A stretch of DNA of 64,000 nt, from positions 310,001-374,000 of the forward strand of contig JAPFBL010000231.1 in the NCBI GenBank assembly GCA_026182355.1, read 5' to 3'. The position numbers and the translations under genes were made by a program. Positions within the stretch are counted from its first letter, which is position 1. Each line of letters starts with the position of its first letter. The stretch comes from Hermatobates lingyangjiaoensis. Lineage: Eukaryota; Arthropoda; Insecta; Hemiptera; Hermatobatidae. Shown piece after piece: positions 1 to 12,900 of this stretch. The notes beneath the pieces were generated by a model. It made no database searches, had not been told where the DNA came from, and worked only from the letters and a program-made list of their open reading frames with translations.

Positions 1-199
1 AAATACTCACCCGTCTATCCATAAAACTCTAGACACCGTTAAAATATCAAAAAAGGATTTAGGCAATCTCGCACTGTGAAAATGTAAATCTCAAATCAGA
101 GAATAACTCAAAAACGACTATTTTTATGATTAATTTTTATTGCCAAAAGCCCACACTTAATGTTTGCTATAAGTGGTTATCAGTGTGACTGTGAAACAG

Positions 200-3100
200 G
201 TTAATCGAAGAAGGCACTGTAAGTGGAGACTGGGTGTTCCTGGCTAACTGCCACTTGTCCATCTCCTGGATGCCAGCTTTGGACAAGTTAGTAGAGGTAC
301 TTCAAGGCAGCGGCGACACCCATCCCGAGTTCAGGTGCTTTTCTTTTTAAACCGGCTTTAGTCTTTAGCCATAGTGTTAATCCATTGGATAATGTACTGT
401 ATTTAACAACATGTGCCCCACCAGAGCTTAAGGAAAGGCATCTCTTAGTGTTGATGAGAAAAATCATTAAAAACTTAACTTAGATATAAAAAAAAATTAA
501 AAAGAAGAAATGGAATAATACTCAAATATTTTTCCTTGACAAACGAAAAAAAATACTGAGATGAAGGGAAATAAAAAAAGTAGTAATTAATATTCAACTA
601 TTCTGAAGTATTTTCAAAATTAATTCAATTGGATAAAGAAAAAGCGCGTATGATAACTTTGCTAGAAAGATTTGAGTCAAAAAACAGAACGTGTCAGAAA
701 ATATTTGATTGCACTTAAAATTTTTTTTTAATTTTGTATTCAGTTATTAAATTTATTTACTTGTACAGAGAAATTATAGATTAAGTATCAAAAGGAACAA
801 AGTTGTACTATCAAAATACAGCATTGCAACAAGTATTTTTTTCACATTTATACCGCAATGAAGAAGTAAGAAGGGATTTTTCTATTTATTCCCCACCTTA
901 TTACTACAAGCAGATACACCTGGAGAAGGACGCTGCAATTATATTCATACTAAAACTTTGTTTATATCGAGACTTTTTTTATAAGTTGCAAGTCATATTA
1001 CGATTTTTGAATATTTGTTACAAAATATTTTTTACTGCAAATGGGTTCAGATTGCTTACTAATTTCGTCCAAATATATAATCTCTTAGGATATATTATAG
1101 TTTGTGCCCAAAGTGATTTTGTTACTAATACCTTGAAATTATTTTTAGATTGTGGTTAAGTTCGAGTCCAAATCCAGACTTCCCAATATCGATTCTGCAG
1201 TCAGCCATTAAAATGACAACCGAACCACCCAAGGTGTGTACATGTTTGCGAATGTAATATTAATTACAATATTTTGAACCTATTCACGTGAAAGCATTCT
1301 AGGAGATGTCATAAAAAAATTGGAGCTAGTGTCTTAGAGTGAAGACCCACTTATAATTGTACATTATAAATACACTCTTAATAATTCTCCAATAAAATTA
1401 CTTTTCAAAGCATTCAAATGCAATTAAATCGTTCTTTCTTGGGTCATTAAATTTGCCACCTGAAGTTGTTTACAAAATAATTATCATTTTATGAAGAATT
1501 GGTGGTTTTATGGTTCTAGTTTATTTACTATAACTTTGTAATACTTATACTATAACTTTGTAATAATTCTGTGGAGTTTATACTCTACGTTATTAGTGAA
1601 AAGTAATTTAAAAAATAGTTTTTTATGATTAAAAATATAAATGTTGATGAAAATAGAATATTCATATTGGAGCTTATAAAAGTTCTAGTTACAGGACCAT
1701 TTTCTGTAAGAATAGGATAAATTGTGACTGACGTTGTTTGCTAGAACTTCATCACCCACCAGTAGCGTTGTTGCAACAAGTGCTTATTTGTACTCGTACT
1801 AGTCCAAAACGAGTTGCTGTGTATTTATTTCGAAGTATGCTATCTGATGGTAGAGATATACCATAACATAAAGCTAGATTGTTGCGGGGCCTGAGAGCTA
1901 CCGAGGACCCACGCCCATGATTCTCTCAAAACCCCACTCTCACATTTGGTAGAACTGGGCAACATTGTCCCTGCCTGTCAACTGAATTGAATTTTCAGTT
2001 GCATCTTTTGGTTTCAAACTTTCTATGTTGTTATTTTAAACGCAAGACTTCCCATAAAACTAAAGTGGCACATGTAACTGCGAGAAAAGGTTATATGTTA
2101 ACATATAACACAAAATATCATTTTACTGTATTACTTGAATGCTGACATATTTTTGAGATAAAGTTTAATGCGTTCATAGAAGAAAATATTGAAATATAAA
2201 GTACATTAATTAGCCAAAGGTTTTGCTTTTGCAAATTTTTGAAGGTTATGGCTCCAAATAACTCCTATGGCCTTGAAAATATTGTTTGAAGGAAGGTCTC
2301 TAACTAAACCACATGTTATATTTTGACCTCTTTTTGAAGTTAGAAGAAGAAGAAGTCAAATATGTTAATAACACAGAATTCACCTTATAATTATTTCTGT
2401 ACAATTATACTAAGAGCGCAGCGTATCCATAAAGCCTATCACAATTGAACACGTTTATTTTAACAGTTGATAGAATACGTTAAAGGTGATGGCTTCTACG
2501 CAGTCTGTGGCGTCAGTCGTATCCTATTTGAAAATTTTAGGTCCGTTATTGATATGACTGGTTTAGCTAAACAAAATCCTCAAAAACAGGAGTCTCTTAA
2601 GAAAAAGCGCAAAGTATATTTTGGTAGTTAAAACAAATTGGGATATGGAGACTCAATGAAACCGCAGAATTAAGATCGGAAGACATGCATTAATTTATTA
2701 AAGAAGAAGAAACAACCTATCAAGTTGGAAAGTATAAGATATAAAAATTTATCCAAGAACTTGAGAATCACAATAAGTAAGAACTCTTTCGGTACCTCAG
2801 TATATCCATACTTGGGAAATGTGAGATGTGACTGGCTTCAGGAAATCTGTACACACAAATAAGATCATGAGAGGATCAAAACATCCTCTAAGAAGTGATT
2901 ACAGTCTAAATGTACTTGCTGTATTGTATGAAGAAACTACTTCAGTTTCAAGTCGTCACTTTGCAGCATTCAAGTCATCACTTCTCTTGATTTGCCTTTA
3001 TATAAATTGTTGAACCATAAACATAATTTATAGACAAACTGCCTTTTTGTCCCTAGTGTTATTCCATTTAATAAATTTTGCTATGCTTTACAAATTGTAT

Positions 3101-6100
3101 AACAAGATCAAACATTAAAGTCTTAAATTTAAATACTTTAATGAATTCAAATTTACATCTTTCATTCATAAAGTTCATTCATTTCCAGGGAATAAGAGCA
3201 AATATGAAAAGATTGTACAATATGATAACCCCAGCCAAGTTCTCTGCTTGCAAGACTGCCTGGAAATATAAGAAACTTCTTTTTGCTCTTTGCTTTTTCC
3301 ATTCAATATTACTGGAAAGGAAAAAATTTCAGCAACTTGGTTGGAACGTTATTTACAGTTTTAATGACTCAGATTTTGAGGTAATTTAAAGAAATGATAT
3401 ATATTTAAATTATTTTAATAATTACCAATAATTTTTTAAATTTTTGAATCAAATTTTTAAGGATTGTTTTCAAAGTTAGAATTCATTTTTAACTAAACTG
3501 ACAAATGTTCATAGGAAGCTTACTATTATTTTACATAATTAATCAAGCTTCGATGTCCTGTGACTGAAGATATGACATATTTCTTTATAATATTCATTAT
3601 TTAAGAACGACAGTAAAAGTTAAAAATTAACTCTATTCTTTACTGATGATCAATGTTCAGTTAAACTGCTGAAAAATAATGGGGTTGTAATAAGTATGGG
3701 TAATGGTGATGCGAAATTGTTCATTGTTCGTTTCTGTTCGTCGTTCTGTTGATGTTTTAATAGTGAATACATTAAATAATGGCAATAAAGCAAATTACAA
3801 ATGGATCATTATAAACAATCCTCGAAAACTGCAATGTAAGAATTCTAGCTTTATGGTGTTGTAATTTTCAAGGAGCCAAAGTCCCTCATGATAATTCAGC
3901 GCACATTTCAAACAGTTAATGATCACGTGAATATCATTCACGGACGCTTACCCAGCCAAAAACTAACCAGCTATTTTAAAAACAACAAACATTTATAGCT
4001 ATAATAATAATAATAATAATAATTGTATGTTTTGTTATAAAGAGCTAGGTCATATAAAAGAAAATAATTCCTTCCTAGGCCAACGTTTCGATGTATTTGT
4101 ACATCATCTTCAGGGATAAAATTAGAGTAAGAACTATAATACATTTACCAAAACAATCTACAACTCACATAGAGAACTAACACAAAATATTGAGACCAAC
4201 AGATACATACAAAAGGTTATTTTATAATCAGAGTTGTTAAGTACACATCTATTTCAAAGTATCAAACAAAAGGAAATTATTTTTACCTTGGGAAGTGTGC
4301 TAATGGTTATTTAAGTTACATGAGAATTAATTGGTTATAGGTACGAATAGGTTACTCTAATTTTAGCCCTGAAAATGATGTACAAATACATCGAAACGTC
4401 GGACTAGGAAGGGAGTTTATTTTCTTTTATATGACCTAACCCTCAATAACAAAACATACAATAGAATTGAAGAGGTCAAGAACAATTTATTGAGATTATA
4501 ATAATAATGCAATATGTAAATGAAGAGAGTTTCTGTTTTCAGGTATCAGCAGATATTTTGTCGATATATCTGGACGAGTACAAGGACACTCCCTGGGACG
4601 CCCTCAAGTATTTAGTCGCTGGGATCAACTACGGAGGGCACGTGACGGACGAGTGGGACAGGCGGCTCCTCCTCACCTACATCAATTCCTACTTCAACAA
4701 TGACGCCATCACCATACCTCTCTTCAAGTAATTCCCATTTCATGATTCCACACACAATTGTTGACTATAATCATTGTTTACATCCTCTATTTTATGAATA
4801 AATAGAGAATAATTCAATTATAACTAATTTATCAAGATTTTAGGTTGAGATCGAAAATTGTTTATGCTACTCGTATTAAGAGAGATAAGCAAAGCTCAAG
4901 ATAAGAGTGTTCACACATAGTAATTTTATTGGGTGATGAATATGCATATTCTTATGTAATGCATGTCAGCAAATGTCCAATGCTTAAAAGGCTGCTTACT
5001 TTTATTCTTATTTAATAAAATAATTTATTTATTTTTAACTAACGCATTCCAAAAGAGAGTCCTGTTAATGATATGTTATCGTAAAACGTATTGGCGAATT
5101 AGAAGGCCCCAATAAGTTCAGAGTTTTTAGAAAGAGCTATGCATCCAGAAAAAGTCACTAGTGTTCAGGAGAGGGGCAAAGAGTGGAATATGTACAGAAC
5201 AGTTAGAGGGGACTGGGAGGAATAGGATAGTCAGAAGGGGGAAGGATTACCGCCAGGTGCCTACTGACAGACAGCGATCATGGAATGCCAGCTAAGGGGG
5301 TAACCGAGTGATTTGCCAGAAGGTTTAAAGATGCCGGAAGCTGTTATAAATTAATATCTCCTAACTCTAGATTAGCTAGAGTTATCTAGCTATCTGGATA
5401 ACTGTTATTATATTAGCCATCCAGAAATCCCAAAACAATTCTAACCACTATTATTATGAACTTTCTAAATTAATTTTCAAAAAGAACACATCTTTTTAAG
5501 TAGATGTTAAATTTTCCTAACTTTTCAACTAAACGTTAGCATACTAATGTGTTTTGGAGCATTGTACATATCATAAGAGCGGCCTTATAGGGAAAAGTTC
5601 AGGTTTGAAAAATTTTGTTAAAAAAACTACTAAATTATTTGATAAGACACACATTAAGACAAAGAACTCAGCAAAATAACTTGAAAGGGTTGAAAAGTTG
5701 ATCTTTTGTTTTATAAGGTCATGGTTAACAATCACTTAACTGTGGTATAACATTTTCATTAATACTTAATTTAATTAAATATCATTTGTTTTGGAAGGTT
5801 ATCATCACTTCCTCAGTATTACATACCGGAAGATAACACTCTCAGCTTCTACCAGGACTTCATAACCTCCCTACCTGGGGTCGACCAACCTGGCGTATTT
5901 GGCCAACACCCCAATGCTGACATCACTTCGCTTATCATTGACACGAGGATACTGTGTGAGACCCTAATGTCTATCGAGGTCCAAGAAGACGCCTCAGCGC
6001 TTGGAAATAAGGAAGATGCGGTAAGATATCAAAACTTGTTCTCCACAATTGGTAATTGTTAATAATCAATAGAGGATTTTTCATTTGCCTTAATGACCAT

Positions 6101-9100
6101 TGTGTCATTAAGAAGTTGTGCAATATAAAATGTACTTTTACAAATCATTATAATAAATATAATTTTAATAATTACACATAAAAAATATGTTTAATATAAA
6201 ATCATAAATCAATATCTTGCCTTTTAATCCATTAGTGCAGAAGAGACATATATATCTTAACAAGTTATTTTCAGTTTATAATAATTAATTTTTTTTATGT
6301 ACAAGTGAAGTGATAATGAACAAATTTTTCAAGGTAAATATATTTTTCAGTAGTTAGGGTAATCATAAATTCAAATGATGTATAACTCCTATCTGAGAGG
6401 TTTAGGTTTTTTTAGTTATTTTATGACTTTGAAATGTATAGTAAATAGTAACCATCTGAAGTGTTTATATATAACTCATTCAACGTAATTTAAAAAAAAT
6501 GCTAAGAGAATTAAGTGCGGTTTTGTATGTTCTATCCTGCATGAAGGGTTATATATATAGTAGTTTGGAAGATGGAGGCATCTGATAGGTTGAAATTATT
6601 TTTTCTTTTATCTAGTTGTTATGCAAATGTTTTCAAAACATATATATTCATAGTGCTCCAAAATTAAATACCAATGTAAATTTAGCCTGATCTTAACGTT
6701 ACGAAAACAAAGAAAGATAATTATATGAACAGAAGTAAAATCATCTGGAGAAAAGGTAATGGATGAAGATATAATTTTAAAATGGGTAAACGTGTTGTTC
6801 AGTTGCTCTATGATTATATTTTATAACAACTGTTATAAAATATAATCATAGAAAGTATATAAAAGAGAATCAATGTTTAAGTGAAGTTGAAATGAGAATA
6901 TATGCATAACTGCACAAACAACTTGTTTTAAGCGTTACCTTTAAAGTTAATGGATACATTTATAGAAAATTAACTAATTAATAGCTGTAATTTTACTTAT
7001 TAAATAAAATATGTCCTATTTCCTACCGAATAAGCTAATTCATGCACTTTCATCGTTTTTCTAAAAAAAAAATGCATAAACCGTTGTTAAGGTATTCCCT
7101 TTCTACTTAAATTATTTTACTCAATGAAAAATAAATGAATTCAATGAAAATGAAAAAATATTAACCTGAGGTCTTTTGATAACTTCTTGGGAGCAAGAAA
7201 GAGTAAAGAAATATGACGATGTGATTCAGATTACTGATCCTGAAAAAGTAGGGAATTTAGCTGTCCTCTTCGCATTTCGCATAATTAGATTTCATCAACA
7301 AAACAAGATGAACACACGAGACAGACAAATCGATTAAAATACATTTAAGATGCGCAATGTGAGCTTCAGATAGCTTTAAATTCATAATAATATTATTAAT
7401 TCATTTTGCAAAGTAAAATCACCATTTCTACTCGTAACTGCTATCATTAAAAATGTAACAATAATTTTTTTCAATATTTGTTGCAGTTAGGTGAAAAAAT
7501 TCTGAAATACGTTGTATATTTCTTTGTTTTCAGGTGATGCAGTTATCAGTGGATTTAATTTCGAAAATTCCACAGCCTATAGATTATGAGACAACTGAAA
7601 AAAACATTGGCATGTTCAAAAGTCCTTTGGATGTTGTCTTATTACAAGAAGTAGGTTTCACTTATTTAATGTATTAAATATTTGTTTCTATAATTAACCA
7701 CCTATTAATAGATTGACAAAACCTTTTATCGCCAATTTTTTTCGTTTAAAGCTATACTACTCTATTAGTGTTAAGTTAGGATCAGGTGTGGTCTACGTGT
7801 CTTTAAAACAAAAGGTTTGTTGTCTGAATCATGTCATGATACTGATTCATAAGCAGTGAAAATCTTTAAACTGTTCCTCAGAGAGTCGTAAGGTCGTTTA
7901 TGCGTAGCCTGGACGATGGTACTATTGAGTTGTGTGTCTTTTCCAGAGCGTATACTCATGTGAATTCACTTCAATGCTGTTTTAAGGAAAAAAATGTAGC
8001 TAATTTGTTACCATTTATATGGGTATTTAACACTCATATGGGTTAACCATATTACAGACTTGATAATTGTACATCGAATTTATTAGAGTAGGAATCCATA
8101 ACCAATGCCTGATACCGTACAAGCTCGGGACTCGGAACCGATTCCTATACACCATTTCCAAAGGACGCAATTTTTTCAACGCTACAAGGAAAATGTAGTG
8201 CATGACCAAGGTTCTAACCGCCAATCTTCAGTGTGGAACTCAACCACTGACAGCACTGAACTCAAGACAGCATGCAGTGTGTGTCACTCATAACTTAAGA
8301 TAGTGCTAAGAAAGAAATAAACCACATTTATCTCAAGACAAAAGTCTGTAGTGTAAACTTAGAAAATAATTTTCTGTTTGTCATATTATTTGTGTTCTTA
8401 TTATTCTTATATGAACAAGTAGAATATCACCGTACAAAAATAACACCACTACAAATTGGTGTTAAGGAAAAATAACAACAAAATTGTTGCAATTTAATTT
8501 CACTTTTATTTTAAAAAATGCTTACAGCTTTTTTGTTTCGCTTTTAAAATTTTATAGATAAAATTGCAGTCTTCATTTGGATTACACTGTTGACAATTTC
8601 TAAATGATACCTCGAAGGGACATTATAAGGTTTTTTTTAATCAAGACACTATTTTCTGTTTGTATTTTATATTTCAAGTCATCACTGGGTTGAGCTGGGC
8701 GATCGAGTTAATAGCATAAGCAAATCAAACGTCCTCATATCATGCGTCGTAGAGTTTTTATTTTACTTAGTGCTGTGCGACATTAACATCTTAACATAAC
8801 ATTTTTAATATTTTCTGCTGAAAAATCACTTAGATTTTGTGCTAATAGTATATCTAACATGTGTAAAAAAGATACATCAAAAGAAATATATGACCTGGGT
8901 GAGAGTAATTTCTCTCCTGCTTAGAGAATAAGTGCTCCACTTAGCTTAATTCGAAAGAGCATTTAATGGCTGTTTAAAGTGATATGTCTAAAGGATCGTA
9001 CCATTAAATATTAATTATCATTATGGATAAGAGATGTAAACAGAATATTTAATAGTAACAGTAAATTTAAGTGTATTTAAAAATTGTAAACAAGTAGAAA

Positions 9101-9894
9101 TGTCTTTCTATATGGCTAATGAAATCTATAAGTTCCCATGTATCTTATAATTCATCTCACTGACTCTGAGTTTGATAGTAACTGACAACTTTGATAACAT
9201 TGTTCTGTAAATAGGACATTACTTTTGAAATTTCTTGAATGAAAATAAACTCATCTCATTTAATATAAATAATTTTTGGTGTGCATCATGATTAGGTAAT
9301 GTAAAATAGTTTATAACCTCACATTGAGGATTAATGTTTGGTTGTTAAAGATATCAAGATATAATAAACTGCTGAAAGGAATATTTCAATCTCTAAAGGA
9401 ACTACAAAAAGGAATCAAAGGGTTGGTGGTGATGTCAGCCACCCTTGAGGATATATTCACTTGCATTTACGAAGGAAGAGTGCCTCCCGTCTGGGCCAGT
9501 GGTTAGTAATCACAAACACTCGAATCACCTACACTCAACTTTACTATAAGTAAACATCATATCAAACTCATTGACAACCAATCGAGTTTTAATTTTATTT
9601 TAATGTGTCTATCGTATAGACCAACATCTTTGAAAATGTAGATATTCAATTTAAGAATTCCATTTGATTTATTGTGGCTATATCTATTTTATCAGTTATA
9701 ACTCACTTGAAATCATTAATTTAGACACATTTTATATGTTACTATTATTATCAAACTTAAGACCGCAGCCAATGTTTCTGTTCCATGGATTTTCCAGTGT
9801 AGTATTCCATTTAAAGAGATTCCAAGGTATTTGAGTACATCTGAGTTTAGTATTCTAATAGTCACGATTTCAGTTGATAAAATCTTATTTTGTT

Positions 9895-9947
<53 letters not shown>

Positions 9948-12900
9948 CGTTGAACAGCTGACCGTATTTCGCTGATGTCATTTTCTTCACTAGTTTTTCA
10001 AGGTTTCTGAATACCTTCTTCTTTCCTTCATCCAAACGTTGGAGAATGTTAATTAAGTTGGAACCGACATGTTTCGACTTCCAGTCATCTTCAGGGTGAT
10101 TAATTAAACAAAGAAGAAAATTATTAGTCTTTGGAGTTGGTATTAAGACACATTATACAGTAAAAGTTTAAAGTAGCTGCTCTTGGGCCTGGTTCTCGAG
10201 AGCTACTGACTGAAGTGGGGTGGATGGTGGGGTGGGGGTACTGGCAGTTAACGGTTTTTTTATCCAATCAGACGCGTATAGTTTAAGCACTCTCTCGCTA
10301 CTACCCGTCTGAATATTTATTGTAGGTTTATTCTGTTTAATTATTATTGCTTCTGCGATTTGCAGCCGATTGAAGTTGTTAACAACTTCAGCCGATTAAC
10401 AACTTCAATCGGCTGCAATAATAATTAAACAGAATAAACCTACAATAAATATTCAGACGGGTAGTAGATTCTGAAACAGATCCCCGAATTCAACAATAAA
10501 GTTACCCTAAGAGCTTCAGAGGAGGCATACATATGCTTACTTGATGCTCGCTCTTCCCCCGGACTCAACCTTAACCGATAATTTATTTATGATTTATTTA
10601 TTTATTATTTTTTATTTTATTATTTATTTTTATTTATTATATATATATTTTTTCTTTATTAATTTTAATTTGTTTATCTACTTTTTTATAATTTTTTATA
10701 GTTATAATTTTTACCCGTTCCTTTTACGTCTTAATTTGGCTCTTCATTTCCTTCCCTCCCTTCCCCCGCTTGGTGGTAAGTGGTGGGGTACTGGCTGCGG
10801 TCTCCGAGTTCAGTACCGCCCTGTCTTCCTGCGGGACTCTTCGCTCTTCGCACCTCCTGATGACGACGATTGTCGAAATATCGATGTGAGTTATGTCTGT
10901 GTCTTTCTGTGTGTTTCCTTCGTTTTTTATTTTATTGTATATATATATATATATACCATATATATATGGTATATATATATATATATATAAACTAGTTCAA
11001 AATTGAAGAAAAGTAACACATTGAGTAAAGAAACACACTTACTAACTCGAATTTTCGGAAAATCCGTCTTGAGAAGAAAAGAGGGAGAAGAGTACCCGGT
11101 AATCTAGTCTAGTAAGAGGTAATTATAACTGCTGAAGGCAATTAATTTTAGGATTATTTAATTTCATTAAACAGAAACGATTTCATTGCGTTCATCATTT
11201 TCTACTTCATTATTTGATTGAATTACATGACTTGTTTTCAGCTTATGCAACCCTCAAAACTCTGGGATCGTGGACCCGAGATCTTCAGCTTCGCATAGAG
11301 CATTTCAACCGATGGGCTGAGACCGTCAAACCCCCCGTTCTGTTTTGGTTGGCGTCCTTCACTTTCCCGACTTGTTTCCTTACTGCCGTCCTTCAGGTAA
11401 TCTAAATGTTTTATTAAGATTAAGTGACACCCATTTCATCTGTTTGTACTTCACACGCTTCGTCGTTTAAATTGGAAATTATACAGGAGATTTTGTTGTT
11501 TAATACAGAGTGGGTATTGAATAGCTATTACTCCCGACACAGTCTGCATATTGAAGAAGTGTTGTCTTGAAATGACTGCTTATTTAAAATATCGTATTTA
11601 TTCTTAAGAACATCAGAAGTATCATATATTTGTTCCTCGTTTCTGAAAGAAACTCCATCTATGGCAAATTATAAAATTTATGTCAAATATATTTTTTTTT
11701 AATTATATTATGTATTATTTGTTTATTATTTTATTCATTTAATCTTTTAACTCATCTTTTCTTTAGATTTTTTCAATGTTTCCCTTTCTTTTTATAATTA
11801 TTTTGTACTCCTATTGCGGCACAACGCTACAATTACATGCTTTCAATGGCATTCAGTCCCTGTTCGATTTATGAATTTGGCTGTTCTCTCCTGCAAATGA
11901 CGGCTCAGAATTATAGCAGTTCTTTTTACTTTACTTTAAGTAAAGTATAGTGATCGTGAAGAAATTCGATCTTGAGATTTTGACGGAATTATATGTTTTG
12001 AGGTCCCAAAAGTCGTTTTATGAAGTTTTTTCGATGATGTCTGTGTGTGTGTGTTGTGGGTCATTGTGTCAGCATTGCTTGTTACCACGCTTCGGTCCAG
12101 AATTTTTGATGGATCAAGTTGATATTTTATACAAAAATGGGCGCTATAGTGCAGATGATCCCTATTGTTTGGGAAGAATTATGCATGACGGGAAAGTCAT
12201 ATTTTTTGCCAAAAACCTGTTTTTCGAAAACATTTTTTTCTCCTAAACTGCTAACTCTAGAGTTTTGAAATTTGGGTATTATCGTTCTGGTTACAAATGG
12301 AATAAACGAGAAATATATTCAGAATTTTAAAACAAACGGAAATATTTTTTATTCAATAAAATGTAAAAATTTTGACTTATAATTCAATCTCAAACCTTGT
12401 GAGAGAGCGATACAAGCCATACTGTTTGACGGATCAAAATGAAACTACGCCTAAAAATAAAACATTATGTGGAGAATGAGTTGAGATATGTTTCTTTCAA
12501 AATTACATTCGCCAAAGGGGCATCGAAGTACGACTTCTGTTTTCCAAAAATGTTTTTTAACGCTAAACGGCTCATTAAAAAATCATGAAAATTTGTCCAA
12601 ATATGGTACACAAAATTAACAATTTATAAAAAAAATTTATGAAATTTCAATGCCGGCAAAGAGTAATAAAGCTGTAAAAACTGTTTGTTTATCCTAAACT
12701 AAGGGATAATTTCGTATAAGCAAATTTTCACTTTGGCTTTTCATAATGTCATTACTTCTGTGGTTATACTAATGATTGTATATCCATTATTTTTGTGACG
12801 TAGAAAAAAGGCTTATCTATTAATAAGTGGATCAGTCACTTAATAAACATCTCCCATTTAGACGATTATATTATGCTTAAATGAGACATTATATATTATA

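Larger units (their letters stand above)
9945..10990 (+). mobile_element. Composite Penelope-like element remnant between (TA)n tracts
   Basis: About 1 kb between (TA)n at 9897-9944 and 10938-10990. In order: a terminal-repeat-like segment with a minus-strand hairpin motif at 10071-10094 (CTGAAGA-T-GACT-GGA-AGTC-GAAA); a palindrome at 10298-10467; the C-terminal codons of a PLE ORF (10471-10581); an AT-rich spacer; and a second terminal segment (about 10825-10936) with CTGATGA-C-GAC-GATT-GTC-GAAA at 10857-10878. That segment recurs at 47906-48040. The TA tract at 10938-10990 contains the small palindrome ATACCATATATATATGGTAT. Confidence 0.75.

Noticed and set aside
803..1159. 118-aa open frame in a DNAH2 intron
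   Set aside because: No family motif, AT-driven composition, and it overlaps the real dynein exon at 1149 in another frame.
8105..8293. 62-aa plus-strand and 65-aa minus-strand frames
   Set aside because: They overlap on opposite strands in a repeat-like stretch and match no family.
11950..12246. 98-aa open frame in a DNAH2 intron
   Set aside because: No recognisable domain, contains a (TG)n-coded run, and has no splice or homology support.
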